Of a DNA stretch of 64,000 nt, positions 1-8,507 are shown one piece after another. The position numbers and the translations under genes were made by a program. Every line of letters begins with the position of its first letter. The first letter of the stretch is position 1. Origin of the DNA: Sphingopyxis panaciterrulae. GTDB lineage: Bacteria; Pseudomonadota; Alphaproteobacteria; Sphingomonadales; Sphingomonadaceae. Location: positions 1 to 64,000 of the forward strand of contig NZ_JACIJH010000017.1 in NCBI RefSeq assembly GCF_014199295.1, read 5' to 3'. The notes beneath the pieces were generated by a model. The model was not told where the DNA came from, searched no databases, and saw nothing but the letters and a program-made list of their open reading frames with translations.

Positions 1-93
1 AAACCAGTCGGCCGACTAAATCCCCGGGATGAAGGGGTCCTTTTTGCACGCCGATCACCCCACGAAGGGGGTGCCTATTGCACGCTGATCCTC
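1..93. mobile_element. Terminal repeats of an IS21-like insertion sequence (end only)
   Basis: Two copies of a ~25-bp direct repeat lie 33 bp apart at about 32-56 and 65-90, each with the core GCACGC(C/T)GATC preceded by a run of G and a T/C-rich stretch. Paired subterminal repeats of this kind are typical of IS21-family ends. Read on the minus strand, the apparent element starts with TG at about position 93, as IS21 ends do, and cuts straight into a coding sequence. No transposase gene is inside the window, so the element would extend to the left. The family call is by pattern only. Confidence 0.45.
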
Positions 94-279
94 AATCTCG
101 GCCAGAGCGGCAAGGTTTGGAACCGCATTTTTCCATGTCCGGGTCGGCTGGTCGAATAGCTGGGATACTGTAACCTCAAACGGCGCGCCAGGGCCGCAAA
201 GCAGCCTGTCCACTTCAGCCGGATCGATCGCAGGCCAACTCTCCCCGATCCGCGAGGCGGCGAGATTCTCTACCGGCAA
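94..279 (-). pseudogene. 5' remnant of an AMP-forming fatty-acyl-CoA ligase-like gene, truncated by an IS end
   Basis: The minus-strand frame from ATG 279 carries a segment (GPGAPFEV, then TRTWKNAVPNLAAL) that resembles the extreme N-terminus of class I fatty-acid-CoA ligases, where a 'PG-PFE...R.WKN.P..L..L' pattern precedes the first adenylation-domain strand. About 60 residues are preserved. The homology stops exactly where the IS21-like repeats begin, and the frame ends at 55 inside IS sequence. The rest of an enzyme of about 550 residues is absent. I read this as a gene killed by insertion. Family assignment rests on a short stretch. Confidence 0.45.
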
Positions 280-771
280 ATCCGTCTCCGCAGCATGAAA
301 AAGTCCCGACGCGCCCTAAGGATCGATCATTCCAATCATGCGCTCCGCTTGTCCGAGAGGCGAGTTGGCAGCCCGCTCCCATCCGTTTATCCGGTATGAG
401 AAATTGGGTTGCAGACCGTAATGTCGGGCGGAGCGGTTTCGTCGCCACCTTTATCAGCGATGCAAACAGCTCGGCCGCAGCGAAGAATGGGTTTGAGGGA
501 AAGCGCCGCAAAATCCGACCCGCCTTGGTCGTTCCGCAGCAGGCTTGAACCAGCCCGCCGGGCCAGCTAGGATTCCCATGCGACGCCGCGTTTGGCGAGG
601 AGCAATGGGTCATTGGGGGCGGAATCACCCTGGCATGGCTTCGAATGGGCCTTGGCGAAGAATCGAATTGAAAAACGACATATTTTCGGCGGTTAGTCGC
701 TTCCATTCGTTTTCATCCGCTCCGCCATTTCCCAGCGTAGAGGCACGGCGCGTGGTCGAGGGGGAGCAGAT
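280..771. other. Intergenic stretch without a recognisable gene
   Basis: An open frame exists on the minus strand (about 215-706), but its product is Arg/Ser-rich with no recognisable motif and no good start. The segment probably holds degenerate sequence plus the promoter of the receptor at 772. An AT-richer patch with a GAAAAACGACATATTTTC-like stretch lies at about 667-685. A ribosome-binding site (GAGGGGGAG) sits just before the TTG start at 772. Confidence 0.4.
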
Positions 772-2790
772 TTGAGCGACGCCGCGACACGCGCATTTCG
801 CTGGGCCGGTTTCGGCGGGTTGCTGCTGGGCACTTTGCCGACGGGCGCGGCGGCGGAGGAACAGCCGATCATCGTCACCGGCACCGGGCTTCCCGACACT
901 CCCGCGACACCGGCCTATGACAGTCAGATCATCGACCGCGAGCGACTGACCGCCACGGCGTCGGGACGGATCGAGGATGCGCTCGCCTCGGTCGCGGGGT
1001 TCCAGCAGTTCCGCCGCACCGACAGCCGCGCGTCGAACCCGTCGGCGCAGGGAATCACGCTGCGCGCGCTGGGCGGCAATGCGACGAGCCGCGCGCTGAT
1101 GCTGCTCGACGGCGTGCCGGTCGCCGATCCCTTCTTCGGCTATATCCCGCTCTCGGCGCTCGCCCCCGAACGGCTTGCCGGCATCCGGGTCACGCGCGGC
1201 GGCGGGTCGGGGCCGTTCGGCGCCGGGGCGCTCGCCGGGACGATCGAACTGATCAGCGCCGACGCGGCGACGCTCGGCCCCGTGAGCGGCCAGTTGCTGA
1301 TCGACGACCGCGGCGAGACCGAAGCGGGCGCGACGCTCGCCGCCCCGCTCGGCGGCGGCTTCGCGGTGGTGTCGGGGCGCTGGGACCGCGGCCGGGGCTT
1401 TTACACGACGCCCGCCGACCAGCGCGGCCCGGCGACCGCGCGCGCCGCCTATGAAAGCTGGTCGGCGCAGGTCCGCCTCGTCGCCCCGCTGACCGACACG
1501 GTCGAGTTGCAGGCGCGGGGTCTGGCGTTCGACGACCGCCGGACGCTGCGCTTCGCGGGCGCCGATTCGACGAGCGAGGGGCAGGAGGCGAGCCTGCGGC
1601 TGGTCGGGCGCGGCGACTGGGCCTTCGACCTGCTCGGTTATGTGCAGGCGCGCAATTTCACCAATATCGTCCTCAGTTCGAGCAGCTTCCGCCCGGTGCT
1701 CGACCAGCGCAATACGCCCTCGACCGGGATCGGCGGCAAGTTCGAGCTGCGTCCGCCGGTCGGCGGCGCGCATGTGCTGCGGCTCGGCGCCGATTATCGG
1801 CGGTCGGACGGCGAATTGTTCGAAACCGCGCTCAATGGCATGACCGGCGCCGTCACCGAGCGGCGCAACGCCGGGGGCACCAACAGCGACCTGGGGCTGT
1901 TCGTCGAGGACGATTGGACGCTGGGGGCGCTGACGCTGACCGCGGGCGCGCGCGCCGACCGCTACAGCATCGCCGACGGCTTCTACAGCGCGCGCGACGG
2001 GGCGAACCTGCCGCTGGTGGACGAGAATTTCGCGAACCGATCCGGCTGGGAAGGTTCGCTGCGCGGCGGCGCGGTGTGGCGCGTGACGCCGGCGCTGCGC
2101 CTGCGCGCCGCGGCCTATAGCGGGCTGCGGCTGCCGACGCTGAACGAGCTTTACCGCCCCTTCGTCGTTTTTCCGGTGACCACAGAGGCCAATGCCGCGC
2201 TGCGCAACGAGCGGCTGAAGGGTTATGAAACGGGGGTCGACCTGACCCCGGCGCGCGGCGTCGACCTGGCGCTGACCCTGTTCGACAACCGGGTCGAGGA
2301 TGCGGTCGCCAATGTCACCCTGACCCCGACGCTGCGCCAGCGGCAGAATATCGACGCGATCGAGGCGCGCGGCGTGGAGCTGTCGGCCGGCATCCGGCGT
2401 GGGATCGTCCGCTTCGAGGGGTCGGCCGCCTATACCGACGCGGTCGCGCGCGGCAGCGGCGCCGCGGCGGCGCTCGACGGCATGCGCCCGGCGCAGACGC
2501 CGCGTTGGGCGGCGAGCGCGACGCTGAGCCTGGCGCCGGCGGCGGGCTGGACGCTGGCGGGAACGCTGCGCCACGTCGGCCGGCAATATGAGGACGATCT
2601 GGAAAGCGACGCGCTGCCCGCCGCGACGGTGCTGGACCTCTATGCGGCAATGCCGCTCGCAGGCAGGTTCGGGCTTGTCCTGCGCGGCGAGAATGTGGCG
2701 GGGACGCGGATCGTCACGCGCAACCAGGACGGGTCGATCGACCTGGGGACGCCGCGGACTTTGTGGGTCGGGTTGCGGGTCGGATATTAG
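772..2790 (+). CDS. TonB-dependent outer-membrane receptor
   Basis: This 672-residue protein is a TonB-gated outer-membrane receptor. It starts at TTG with a GAGGGGGAG ribosome-binding site. A short signal peptide (hydrophobic GFGGLLLGTLPTGAAA) is followed by a TonB-box-like IIVTG segment. A plug domain follows at about residues 45-165 (RIEDALASVAGFQQ, ALMLLDGVPVADPF, IRVTRGGGSGPFG). The rest is a beta-barrel ending in an aromatic-rich C-terminal strand (LWVGLRVGY), as outer-membrane insertion requires. Its length matches classic siderophore/cobalamin-type receptors and it is much smaller than the receptor at 11744. The substrate cannot be read from sequence. A palindromic repeat separates it from the sugar transporter downstream, so it may be its own unit. 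Confidence 0.9.
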   Translation: MSDAATRAFRWAGFGGLLLGTLPTGAAAEEQPIIVTGTGLPDTPATPAYDSQIIDRERLTATASGRIEDALASVAGFQQFRRTDSRASNPSAQGITLRALGGNATSRALMLLDGVPVADPFFGYIPLSALAPERLAGIRVTRGGGSGPFGAGALAGTIELISADAATLGPVSGQLLIDDRGETEAGATLAAPLGGGFAVVSGRWDRGRGFYTTPADQRGPATARAAYESWSAQVRLVAPLTDTVELQARGLAFDDRRTLRFAGADSTSEGQEASLRLVGRGDWAFDLLGYVQARNFTNIVLSSSSFRPVLDQRNTPSTGIGGKFELRPPVGGAHVLRLGADYRRSDGELFETALNGMTGAVTERRNAGGTNSDLGLFVEDDWTLGALTLTAGARADRYSIADGFYSARDGANLPLVDENFANRSGWEGSLRGGAVWRVTPALRLRAAAYSGLRLPTLNELYRPFVVFPVTTEANAALRNERLKGYETGVDLTPARGVDLALTLFDNRVEDAVANVTLTPTLRQRQNIDAIEARGVELSAGIRRGIVRFEGSAAYTDAVARGSGAAAALDGMRPAQTPRWAASATLSLAPAAGWTLAGTLRHVGRQYEDDLESDALPAATVLDLYAAMPLAGRFGLVLRGENVAGTRIVTRNQDGSIDLGTPRTLWVGLRVGY

Positions 2791-2817
2791 GCCAAGGAAA
2801 GTGGCTTCGATCCCCGC

Positions 2818-2910
2818 CGTCATTGCGAGGAGCGGAGCGACGAAGCAATCTCCAGCCATCGTCACGGATAAACGAAGGCAGGAGATTGCATCGCTGCGCT
2901 CGCCATGACG
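2818..2910. repeat. Large imperfect palindrome (REP-like dispersed element)
   Basis: The left arm at 2819-2852 (GTCATTGCGAGGAGCGGAGC...GCAATCTCC) is inverted in the right arm at 2881-2910 (GGAGATTGCATCGCTGCGCT...CATGACG), with about 28 bp between. Elements with this GTCATTGCGAGG...GCAATCTCC pattern occur dispersed between genes in many bacterial genomes. The RNA would fold into a long hairpin and may act as an attenuator or transcription stop after the receptor gene. There is no T-tract, so it is not called as an intrinsic terminator. Confidence 0.8.
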
Positions 2911-2984
2911 ATTCAAGCTCACGTCCTTTTGCCTCCCTCCCTGCTATCAAATTTCCGCTTGCCGCCCGCGCGGTGGCCGATATA

Positions 2985-2996
2985 GTTAGCGCTAAC
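2985..2996. promoter_or_regulatory. Perfect LacI/GalR-type operator palindrome upstream of the MFS gene
   Basis: GTTAGCGCTAAC is a perfect 12-bp palindrome with the central GCGC-flanked core typical of LacI/GalR-family operators. It lies 52 bp before the start of the sugar-porter gene. A near-identical site lies upstream of the large TonB receptor (11718-11731), suggesting one regulator controls both. No LacI-family gene is in the window. Confidence 0.6.
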
Positions 2997-3048
2997 ATGA
3001 AAACCCGGAACCACGGGTAGAACGGCCGCTGGGGCCGGGGGAGGACGG

Positions 3049-4476
3049 ATGGAAGCGACACGTACGAGCGTCAATATGGCGCTGATTTCCGCAATCGTGG
3101 CGGTGGCGACGATCGGCGGGCTGCTCTTTGGGTACGATAGCGGTGCGGTCAACGGGACGCAGGAGGGGCTGAAGACCGCCTTCGCGCTCGACGATGCCGC
3201 GCTCGGCTTCACGGTCGGTTCGCTCCTGATCGGCTGCGCAGCGGGTGCGTTCTTCGCCGGGCGGCTCGCCGACCTGATGGGGCGGCGCAACGTGATGCTG
3301 ATCGCGGCGGCGCTGTTCGTCGTCGGCGCGCTGATCCAGGGGCTGACCTCGGTCCATGCCCTCTTCGTCGCGGCGCGCTTCGCGGGCGGCATGGCGGTCG
3401 GCGCGGCGAGCGTGCTGTCGCCGCTCTATATCTCCGAAGTCGCACCCGCGAACATCCGCGGGCGGCTGACCACGGTACAGCAGGTGATGATCATCACCGG
3501 GCTGACCGCGGCCTTCGTCGTCAATTATCTGCTCGCCCAATCGGCGGGAAGCTCGCTGGGCGATGTGGGCGGGCGCGCGGCCTGGCGCTGGATGTATCTG
3601 GCGCAGGCGGTGCCGGCGCTCGTCTTTCTGATCGCGCTGGTCTTCATCCCCGAAAGCCCGCGCCACCTGGTCGGCAGCGGCCGCGAGGAGCAGGCGCGCG
3701 CGGTGCTGACCCGCCTGTTCGGGCCCGACGAGGCCGAGCGCAAGATCGGCGAGATCCGCGCGAGCTTTTCGGGCGACCACCGCCCGCGCCTGTCCGACGT
3801 GACCGCGCCGGGCACGCTTTTCCGCCCGATCGTCTGGGCCGGGTTGCTGCTCGCGACCTTTCAGCAGTTCGTCGGGATCAATGTGATCTTCTATTATGGC
3901 GAGACGCTGTGGAAGCTTGCCGGGGTGTCGGAGGCGGTGGCGCTCGAACGCAACATCCTGTCGGGCGTCGTATCGATCGCCGCCTGTTTCGTGACGATCC
4001 TGGTGATCGACAAGATCGGGCGCAAGCCGCTGCTGCTGATCGGGTCGGTCGGCATGGCGGTGACGCTCGGCGCGATGAGCTGGGCCTTTTCGGGCGCGGC
4101 GGAGGATGCCGCCGGCAATCTCGCCCTCGCGCCCGGCGCGGGCTGGGTCGCGCTCGTCGCCGCGAACCTTTATGTCATCTTCTTCAACGTGAGTTGGGGT
4201 CCGGTGATGTGGGTGATGCTGGGCGAGATGTTCCCCAACCAGATCCGCGGCTCGGCGCTCGCGGTCGCGGGGCTCGCGCAATGGGGCGCCAATTTCCTGG
4301 TCGTGCAGACCTTCCCGCTGATGGCGAGCGGGCTCGGCCTGTCGGGCACCTATCTGCTCTATACGCTGAGCGCCGCAATCAGCTTCTTCCTGGTCAGAAG
4401 CTTCATCAAGGAGACGAAGGGCAAGGAACTGGAAGAGATGGAAGGCTGGACCGCGCCGACGACGCGCGCCGGCTGA
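3049..4476 (+). CDS. MFS transporter, sugar porter family
   Basis: This 475-residue, 12-TM inner-membrane transporter belongs to the sugar porter branch of the major facilitator superfamily. Diagnostic motifs are in order: GGLLFGYDSGAVNGT in TM1, RLADLMGRRN between TM2 and TM3 (about residues 73-82), PESPRHLV after TM6, FQQFVGINVIFYY in TM7, DKIGRK between TM8 and TM9, and WGPVMWVMLGEMFPNQIRG in TM10. The QQ-GIN motif is typical of hexose/pentose-proton symporters. The LacI-type palindrome upstream and the halogenase genes 10 bp downstream suggest a sugar-linked regulon in which this gene moves the imported carbohydrate across the inner membrane. The exact sugar is unknown. Confidence 0.92.
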   Translation: MEATRTSVNMALISAIVAVATIGGLLFGYDSGAVNGTQEGLKTAFALDDAALGFTVGSLLIGCAAGAFFAGRLADLMGRRNVMLIAAALFVVGALIQGLTSVHALFVAARFAGGMAVGAASVLSPLYISEVAPANIRGRLTTVQQVMIITGLTAAFVVNYLLAQSAGSSLGDVGGRAAWRWMYLAQAVPALVFLIALVFIPESPRHLVGSGREEQARAVLTRLFGPDEAERKIGEIRASFSGDHRPRLSDVTAPGTLFRPIVWAGLLLATFQQFVGINVIFYYGETLWKLAGVSEAVALERNILSGVVSIAACFVTILVIDKIGRKPLLLIGSVGMAVTLGAMSWAFSGAAEDAAGNLALAPGAGWVALVAANLYVIFFNVSWGPVMWVMLGEMFPNQIRGSALAVAGLAQWGANFLVVQTFPLMASGLGLSGTYLLYTLSAAISFFLVRSFIKETKGKELEEMEGWTAPTTRAG

Positions 4477-4486
4477 GCGGCGCGCG

Positions 4487-6004
4487 ATGAGCGGCAGGGG
4501 GACAATCCGCATCGTCGTGCTGGGGGGCGGCACGGCGGGATGGATGAGCGCGAGCGCGCTTGCGAAGCTGCTCGGGCCGCTGGTTTCGGTCACGCTGATC
4601 GAAAGCGAGGATATCGGCATCGTCGGGGTCGGCGAGGCGACCCTGCCGCACATCCGCGGCTTCGTCGAGCGGCTCGGTATCGACGAGGCCGCCTTCATGC
4701 GCGCCACGCACGCGACCTATAAGCTGGGCATCGATTTCCACGATTTCGGGCGCATCGGCGAACGCTATGTCCATCCGTTCGGTACCTTCGGCGAAAAGGT
4801 CGCGGGCGTCCCCTTCCATCATTATTGGCTCGAGCTTGCGGCACGCGGCATGGCGGGGCCGATCGGCGACTATTCGCTCGCAGTCGCGGCGGCGAAGGCG
4901 AACCGCTTCGCCCCGCCCGCCGAAGACGACAGCCTGCGCTCGACCTATGGCTATGCCTATCAGTTCGATGCGACGCTGTTCGCGCCCTGGCTGCGCGATT
5001 TCGCCCTCCCCCTCGGCGTGACGCGCGTCGAGGGGCTGGTGACGGAGGTGCTGCGGGACGGCGAAAGCGGCGACGTGACGGCGCTGAAGCTGGCCGATGG
5101 ACGCGAGGTCGCGGGCGACATCTTCGTCGACTGTTCGGGCTTTCGCTCGCTGATGCTGGGGCAGGCGTTGGGCGAGGATTGGGAGGACTGGTCGCACTGG
5201 CTGCCGTGCGACCGCGCCGCGGCGATGCCGACCGCGCATGTCGAGGCGGAAATCCAACCCTATACCAGCGTGATCGCGATGCCCGGCGGCTGGCGCTGGC
5301 GCATCCCGCTGCAGCACCGGATCGGCAACGGCTATGTCTTTGCCAGCAGTTTCCTGTCGGAGGACGAAGCGTGCGAGGCGATCCGCGCCGCCGCGGTCGG
5401 CGAACGGATCGCCGAGCCCCGCCTGCTGCGCTTCCGCCCCGGCCGGCGGACGCGATCGTGGAGCCGCAACGTCGTCGGGGTCGGGCTCGCGAGCGGCTTC
5501 CTGGAACCGCTCGAATCGACCTCGCTCTATCTGACGCAGATGGCGATCACCTATCTGATCGAGCTGTTCCCGCAGGACGGGCGCATCGACGCGCGCGACC
5601 GTGACGAATTCAACCGGCTCGTCGATATGGAATATGACCGCATCCGCGACTTCCTGATCCTTCATTATCACGCGACGGTGCGCGACGATGCGCCCTTCTG
5701 GAACCATGTCCGCACGATGACGGTGCCCGATACGCTGGCGGCCAAGATGGAATTGTGGCGCGAAACGGGGCGGATCGAGCGCTATTCGGAAGGACTGTTC
5801 TACGACGCAAGCTGGATCGCGGTCTATATGGGCCAGGGCTTCCTGCCCGAGCGGCACGACCCGCGCGCCGCAATCCCCGACCCGGCGCGGGTGCAGGCGG
5901 CGATGCGGTCGCTGCGGGGCGCCATCGCCGACGAGGTCGCGGCGATGCCGGGGCACCGCGCCTATCTGACCGGACGCGCCGAACGCCTGGCGGCGGCACC
6001 GTGA
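4487..6004 (+). CDS. Flavin-dependent tryptophan-halogenase-family protein
   Basis: This 505-residue protein is of the tryptophan-7-halogenase family (FAD-dependent, using FADH2, O2 and halide to form a hypohalous acid). The FAD-binding GGGTAGW motif is at about residues 12-18. VGEATLP follows, and the Lys of ATYKLG falls at residue 79, the same number as catalytic Lys79 of PrnA. The halogenase signature WRWRIP lies at about 269-274, and GFLEPLEST carries the conserved Glu region. All core residues are present, so a working halogenase is plausible. Members of this family linked to TonB receptors in Caulobacter, Xanthomonas and Sphingomonads have unsettled native substrates. The stop overlaps the next gene's GTG start. 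Confidence 0.9.
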   Translation: MSGRGTIRIVVLGGGTAGWMSASALAKLLGPLVSVTLIESEDIGIVGVGEATLPHIRGFVERLGIDEAAFMRATHATYKLGIDFHDFGRIGERYVHPFGTFGEKVAGVPFHHYWLELAARGMAGPIGDYSLAVAAAKANRFAPPAEDDSLRSTYGYAYQFDATLFAPWLRDFALPLGVTRVEGLVTEVLRDGESGDVTALKLADGREVAGDIFVDCSGFRSLMLGQALGEDWEDWSHWLPCDRAAAMPTAHVEAEIQPYTSVIAMPGGWRWRIPLQHRIGNGYVFASSFLSEDEACEAIRAAAVGERIAEPRLLRFRPGRRTRSWSRNVVGVGLASGFLEPLESTSLYLTQMAITYLIELFPQDGRIDARDRDEFNRLVDMEYDRIRDFLILHYHATVRDDAPFWNHVRTMTVPDTLAAKMELWRETGRIERYSEGLFYDASWIAVYMGQGFLPERHDPRAAIPDPARVQAAMRSLRGAIADEVAAMPGHRAYLTGRAERLAAAP

Positions 6005-7461
6005 GCGTCGCGCGCGAACCGCTGCGCCGCGTGATCGTCGCGGGCGCCGGACAGGTCGGCGTGCTCGCGGCGATCGCCGTCAAGCGCGCCTCGCCCGCGA
6101 CCGAGGTGCTGGTGGTCGCCACGCCGCTCGACCCCGCCGCCTTCGCCGAGCATATCGGCACCGCCCTGCCCTTCACCAACCGGCTGCACGACCGGCTGGG
6201 GATCGACGAGGAGGCCTTGGTACGCCGCGCGGGGGCGAGCCACCGGCTGGCGGTGCGCTATGCGGATTGGGCGGGCATAGGGAACGCCGCGCTCGCCGCC
6301 TATGGCGCGGCAAGCGATCCGAAGCTGAACAGCGCCTTCGCGCGCGAATGGGGCGGCGGACCGCGCGGCGCGGGCAGCGGCGGGCCGGCAGGATCGGTCG
6401 GCGCGGCGCTCGCCACGGCGGGGCGCTTCATGCCGCCGAAGGGCGATGCGCCCTCACCGCTCGCCGAGGTCGATTATGCGCTGCGCTGGAACGCACCGGC
6501 CTATCGCGATCTGCTGATCGGCATCGCGGCCGGGCTGGGCGTGCGCCATCATCCGGGACCGATCGCGGCGGTGCAGGCCGACGACAAGGGCGGGATCGCG
6601 GCGGTCGAGCTGGTGGGCGCGGGCGCCCTCGCTGCCGACCTGTTCCTCGACGCGTCGGGAACCGCGGCGCTGCTGGCGACGGGGCAGCCCGGCCGGCGCT
6701 GGGTCGACTGGCGCGGCGCACTGCCCGCGCGCGGTCTTGCCGTCGGGGCGGCGACGGCGCCGCGGCTCGATCTGACCGACACGATCGCGCTGACCGACGC
6801 CGGCTGGTGCTGGGAACAGGTCGGACGCGACGGGGTGACGCGCTTTTTGGCCGTGCCGGACGGCGTGTCAGAGGCCGCCGTCGTGGCAGCACTGGGCGGC
6901 GCGCCGGCCGATCGCTTCGCGATCGAGGCGGGGCGACAGGCCGAGGGCTGGATCGGCAACGTCGTCGCGATCGGCGATGCGGCCGCGCGGTTCGAGCCGC
7001 TGGGCGGCATCGCGCTCGACCTCGCGCATCGACAGATCGACCTGCTGCTCGACCTGCTTCCCGGCCGCGGCATCGACCCGCGCGAGCGTGCCGAATATAA
7101 TCGCCGCTTCGCGCTGATGGCCGATGCGGCGCGCGACTGGATCGCGTCGCATTATGCAGCGCCGGAAGCGAGGCGCCGGTTCGCGCCGATAGAGGCATCG
7201 GAGGCGCTTGCCCGCCTGCTCGACCAGTTCCAACGGCATCAGCGCGTACCGATCGTCGAGGAAGCGCCGGTCGCGACGGGCGAATGGGCCGGGTTGCTCC
7301 ACGCGCTCGGCGTTCAGGGGGCACGCAGCGCGCTGTCGATGGCCGAGGGCGATGGGCCGGGCCGGCGAGCGGCGGCGCTGCTGGAGCGCAAGGTGGCGAC
7401 GGCGCTCGACGCCGCGCCGCCCTATGACGCCTGGATCGGGCATATGTTGCGCGAGGGGTGA
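6001..7461 (+). CDS. Degenerate tryptophan-halogenase-like flavoprotein, catalytic Lys and WxWxIP missing
   Basis: This 486-residue paralogue starts at GTG 6001, which overlaps the stop of the previous halogenase (GTGA). The fold is recognisable: AGAGQVGVLAA replaces GGGTAGW, and IGDAAARFEPLGGIAL matches the conserved GxxxGFLEPLEST region. The Lys-bearing ATYKLG segment has become ASHRLAVRY (about residue 82), so the catalytic Lys is Arg. WxWxIP has become GWCWEQV. FAD binding may persist, but halogenation by the usual Lys-channelled HOX mechanism is unlikely. It could be a partner of, or regulator for, the adjacent intact enzyme, or could have a different oxidative activity. The gene is intact and co-transcribed. 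Confidence 0.8.
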   Translation: MSVAREPLRRVIVAGAGQVGVLAAIAVKRASPATEVLVVATPLDPAAFAEHIGTALPFTNRLHDRLGIDEEALVRRAGASHRLAVRYADWAGIGNAALAAYGAASDPKLNSAFAREWGGGPRGAGSGGPAGSVGAALATAGRFMPPKGDAPSPLAEVDYALRWNAPAYRDLLIGIAAGLGVRHHPGPIAAVQADDKGGIAAVELVGAGALAADLFLDASGTAALLATGQPGRRWVDWRGALPARGLAVGAATAPRLDLTDTIALTDAGWCWEQVGRDGVTRFLAVPDGVSEAAVVAALGGAPADRFAIEAGRQAEGWIGNVVAIGDAAARFEPLGGIALDLAHRQIDLLLDLLPGRGIDPRERAEYNRRFALMADAARDWIASHYAAPEARRRFAPIEASEALARLLDQFQRHQRVPIVEEAPVATGEWAGLLHALGVQGARSALSMAEGDGPGRRAAALLERKVATALDAAPPYDAWIGHMLREG

Positions 7462-7484
7462 TCGCTGCGCAGGGGAAATGCGAG

Positions 7485-8507
7485 CTATTTGCCTCCGCCC
7501 TCGAAAATCCGCCGCAGCATCGCCCGCATCGCGGCAAGGCGTTGGGGCGAGGCCGGTCCCAATATGCCTTGCGCACGGCGCGGCAGATGGGCCGCGGGGT
7601 CGCCGTTCGCCTCGAACACATAATGGTCGAGCATGGCGCGCCAGATGGCGCGATCCGCCGGCGGCAGGTGACGGAAAGCGAGCAGATTGTGGAGCAGCGC
7701 GTCATAGGGGACGCCAAGCGCCGGGTCGTGGTCGGTCCACCAATAGTTGACGAGGATGCTGACCGGTTCGAGCGATTCGACGCCGTGCCACCACATATAG
7801 GGCAGATAAAGCGCATCGCCGGGTTCGAGCGTCGCTTCGCTCGCGTGGCTCCACGCCTCGGCGAAGCGCGGGTAGCGGTCGAGGTCGGGCGCGAACGGGT
7901 CGACCATGCTGACCGGAGTGCCGGCCGGCGTCAGCTCGAACGGGCCGGGATAGAGGTTGGCGAGCTGATCGGGCGGGAACAGGGTGAAGCGGCGGCGGCC
8001 GGCGACGCAACAGGCGACATTCTCCATCAGGTCGTAATGCGGCGCGACGCGGATGCGGTTGCCGATCCAGATGCGCGGCGCGACGCCGGGGAGCAGAGCC
8101 AGGCGGTTCGCCGCGGCGAAGGCGGGAAGCAGCTCGGCAATCGCCTCCGACTGCACCGCCATCGCGGGCGGCGCCTCGGCATCGCCGATGCGCAGCAGTT
8201 CGCGCAGGAAATCCTCGAGCCGGCCGTTCAGGCGGCGGAAGTTGAAGCCCGTGACCTCGTCATTGTAGAAGAAGCGGCCCCGAGCCTCCGCCGGCGCCAT
8301 CAGGCCCGAAACCGGACGGGTCGGCGCGCAGCCGATCAGATAGTCGACGATGGCGGCGTCGCCGCGCTTCGCCGCCGCGACCGCGGGCCAGCCGGCGACG
8401 AGGCCGCGCAGCACCGCCGGGCGGCGCCCGGCGCGCAGCGCGGCGAAGGATGCGGGGTCGGCGGCGTCGACCTCCGGCACCACCGGCAGCGGACCAAATG
8501 TGCTCAC
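7485..8507 (-). CDS. Cupin/JmjC-like (cupin_8) protein
   Basis: The product has 340 residues. The core at about residues 150-260 carries VAPHYDLMENVACCVAGRRRF, whose HYD supplies an HxD-type metal pair, and a second His in YMWWHGVESL. This is the arrangement of JmjC/cupin_8 2-oxoglutarate-Fe(II) oxygenases. Such proteins are regular companions of TonB receptors and tryptophan halogenases in alphaproteobacterial carbohydrate loci. The gene starts with ATG overlapping the upstream halogenase stop by 4 bp and is the last gene of a minus-strand operon, meeting the plus-strand operon head-on with a 23-bp gap. The biochemical substrate is unknown; hydroxylation is inference from the fold. Confidence 0.8.
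   Translation of the reverse strand: MSTFGPLPVVPEVDAADPASFAALRAGRRPAVLRGLVAGWPAVAAAKRGDAAIVDYLIGCAPTRPVSGLMAPAEARGRFFYNDEVTGFNFRRLNGRLEDFLRELLRIGDAEAPPAMAVQSEAIAELLPAFAAANRLALLPGVAPRIWIGNRIRVAPHYDLMENVACCVAGRRRFTLFPPDQLANLYPGPFELTPAGTPVSMVDPFAPDLDRYPRFAEAWSHASEATLEPGDALYLPYMWWHGVESLEPVSILVNYWWTDHDPALGVPYDALLHNLLAFRHLPPADRAIWRAMLDHYVFEANGDPAAHLPRRAQGILGPASPQRLAAMRAMLRRIFEGGGK

Noticed and set aside
215..706. Minus-strand 163-residue frame near the left edge
   Set aside because: No motif, poor start, Arg/Ser-rich composition; likely chance or degenerate DNA.
625..2922. Very long minus-strand frame antisense to the first TonB receptor
   Set aside because: Product is Arg/Ala-rich without motifs, and the plus-strand receptor is unmistakable. 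High GC creates long antisense frames.
2992..4707. Long minus-strand frame antisense to the MFS gene
   Set aside because: Low-complexity Arg/His/Glu-rich shadow; the MFS motifs on the other strand are clear.
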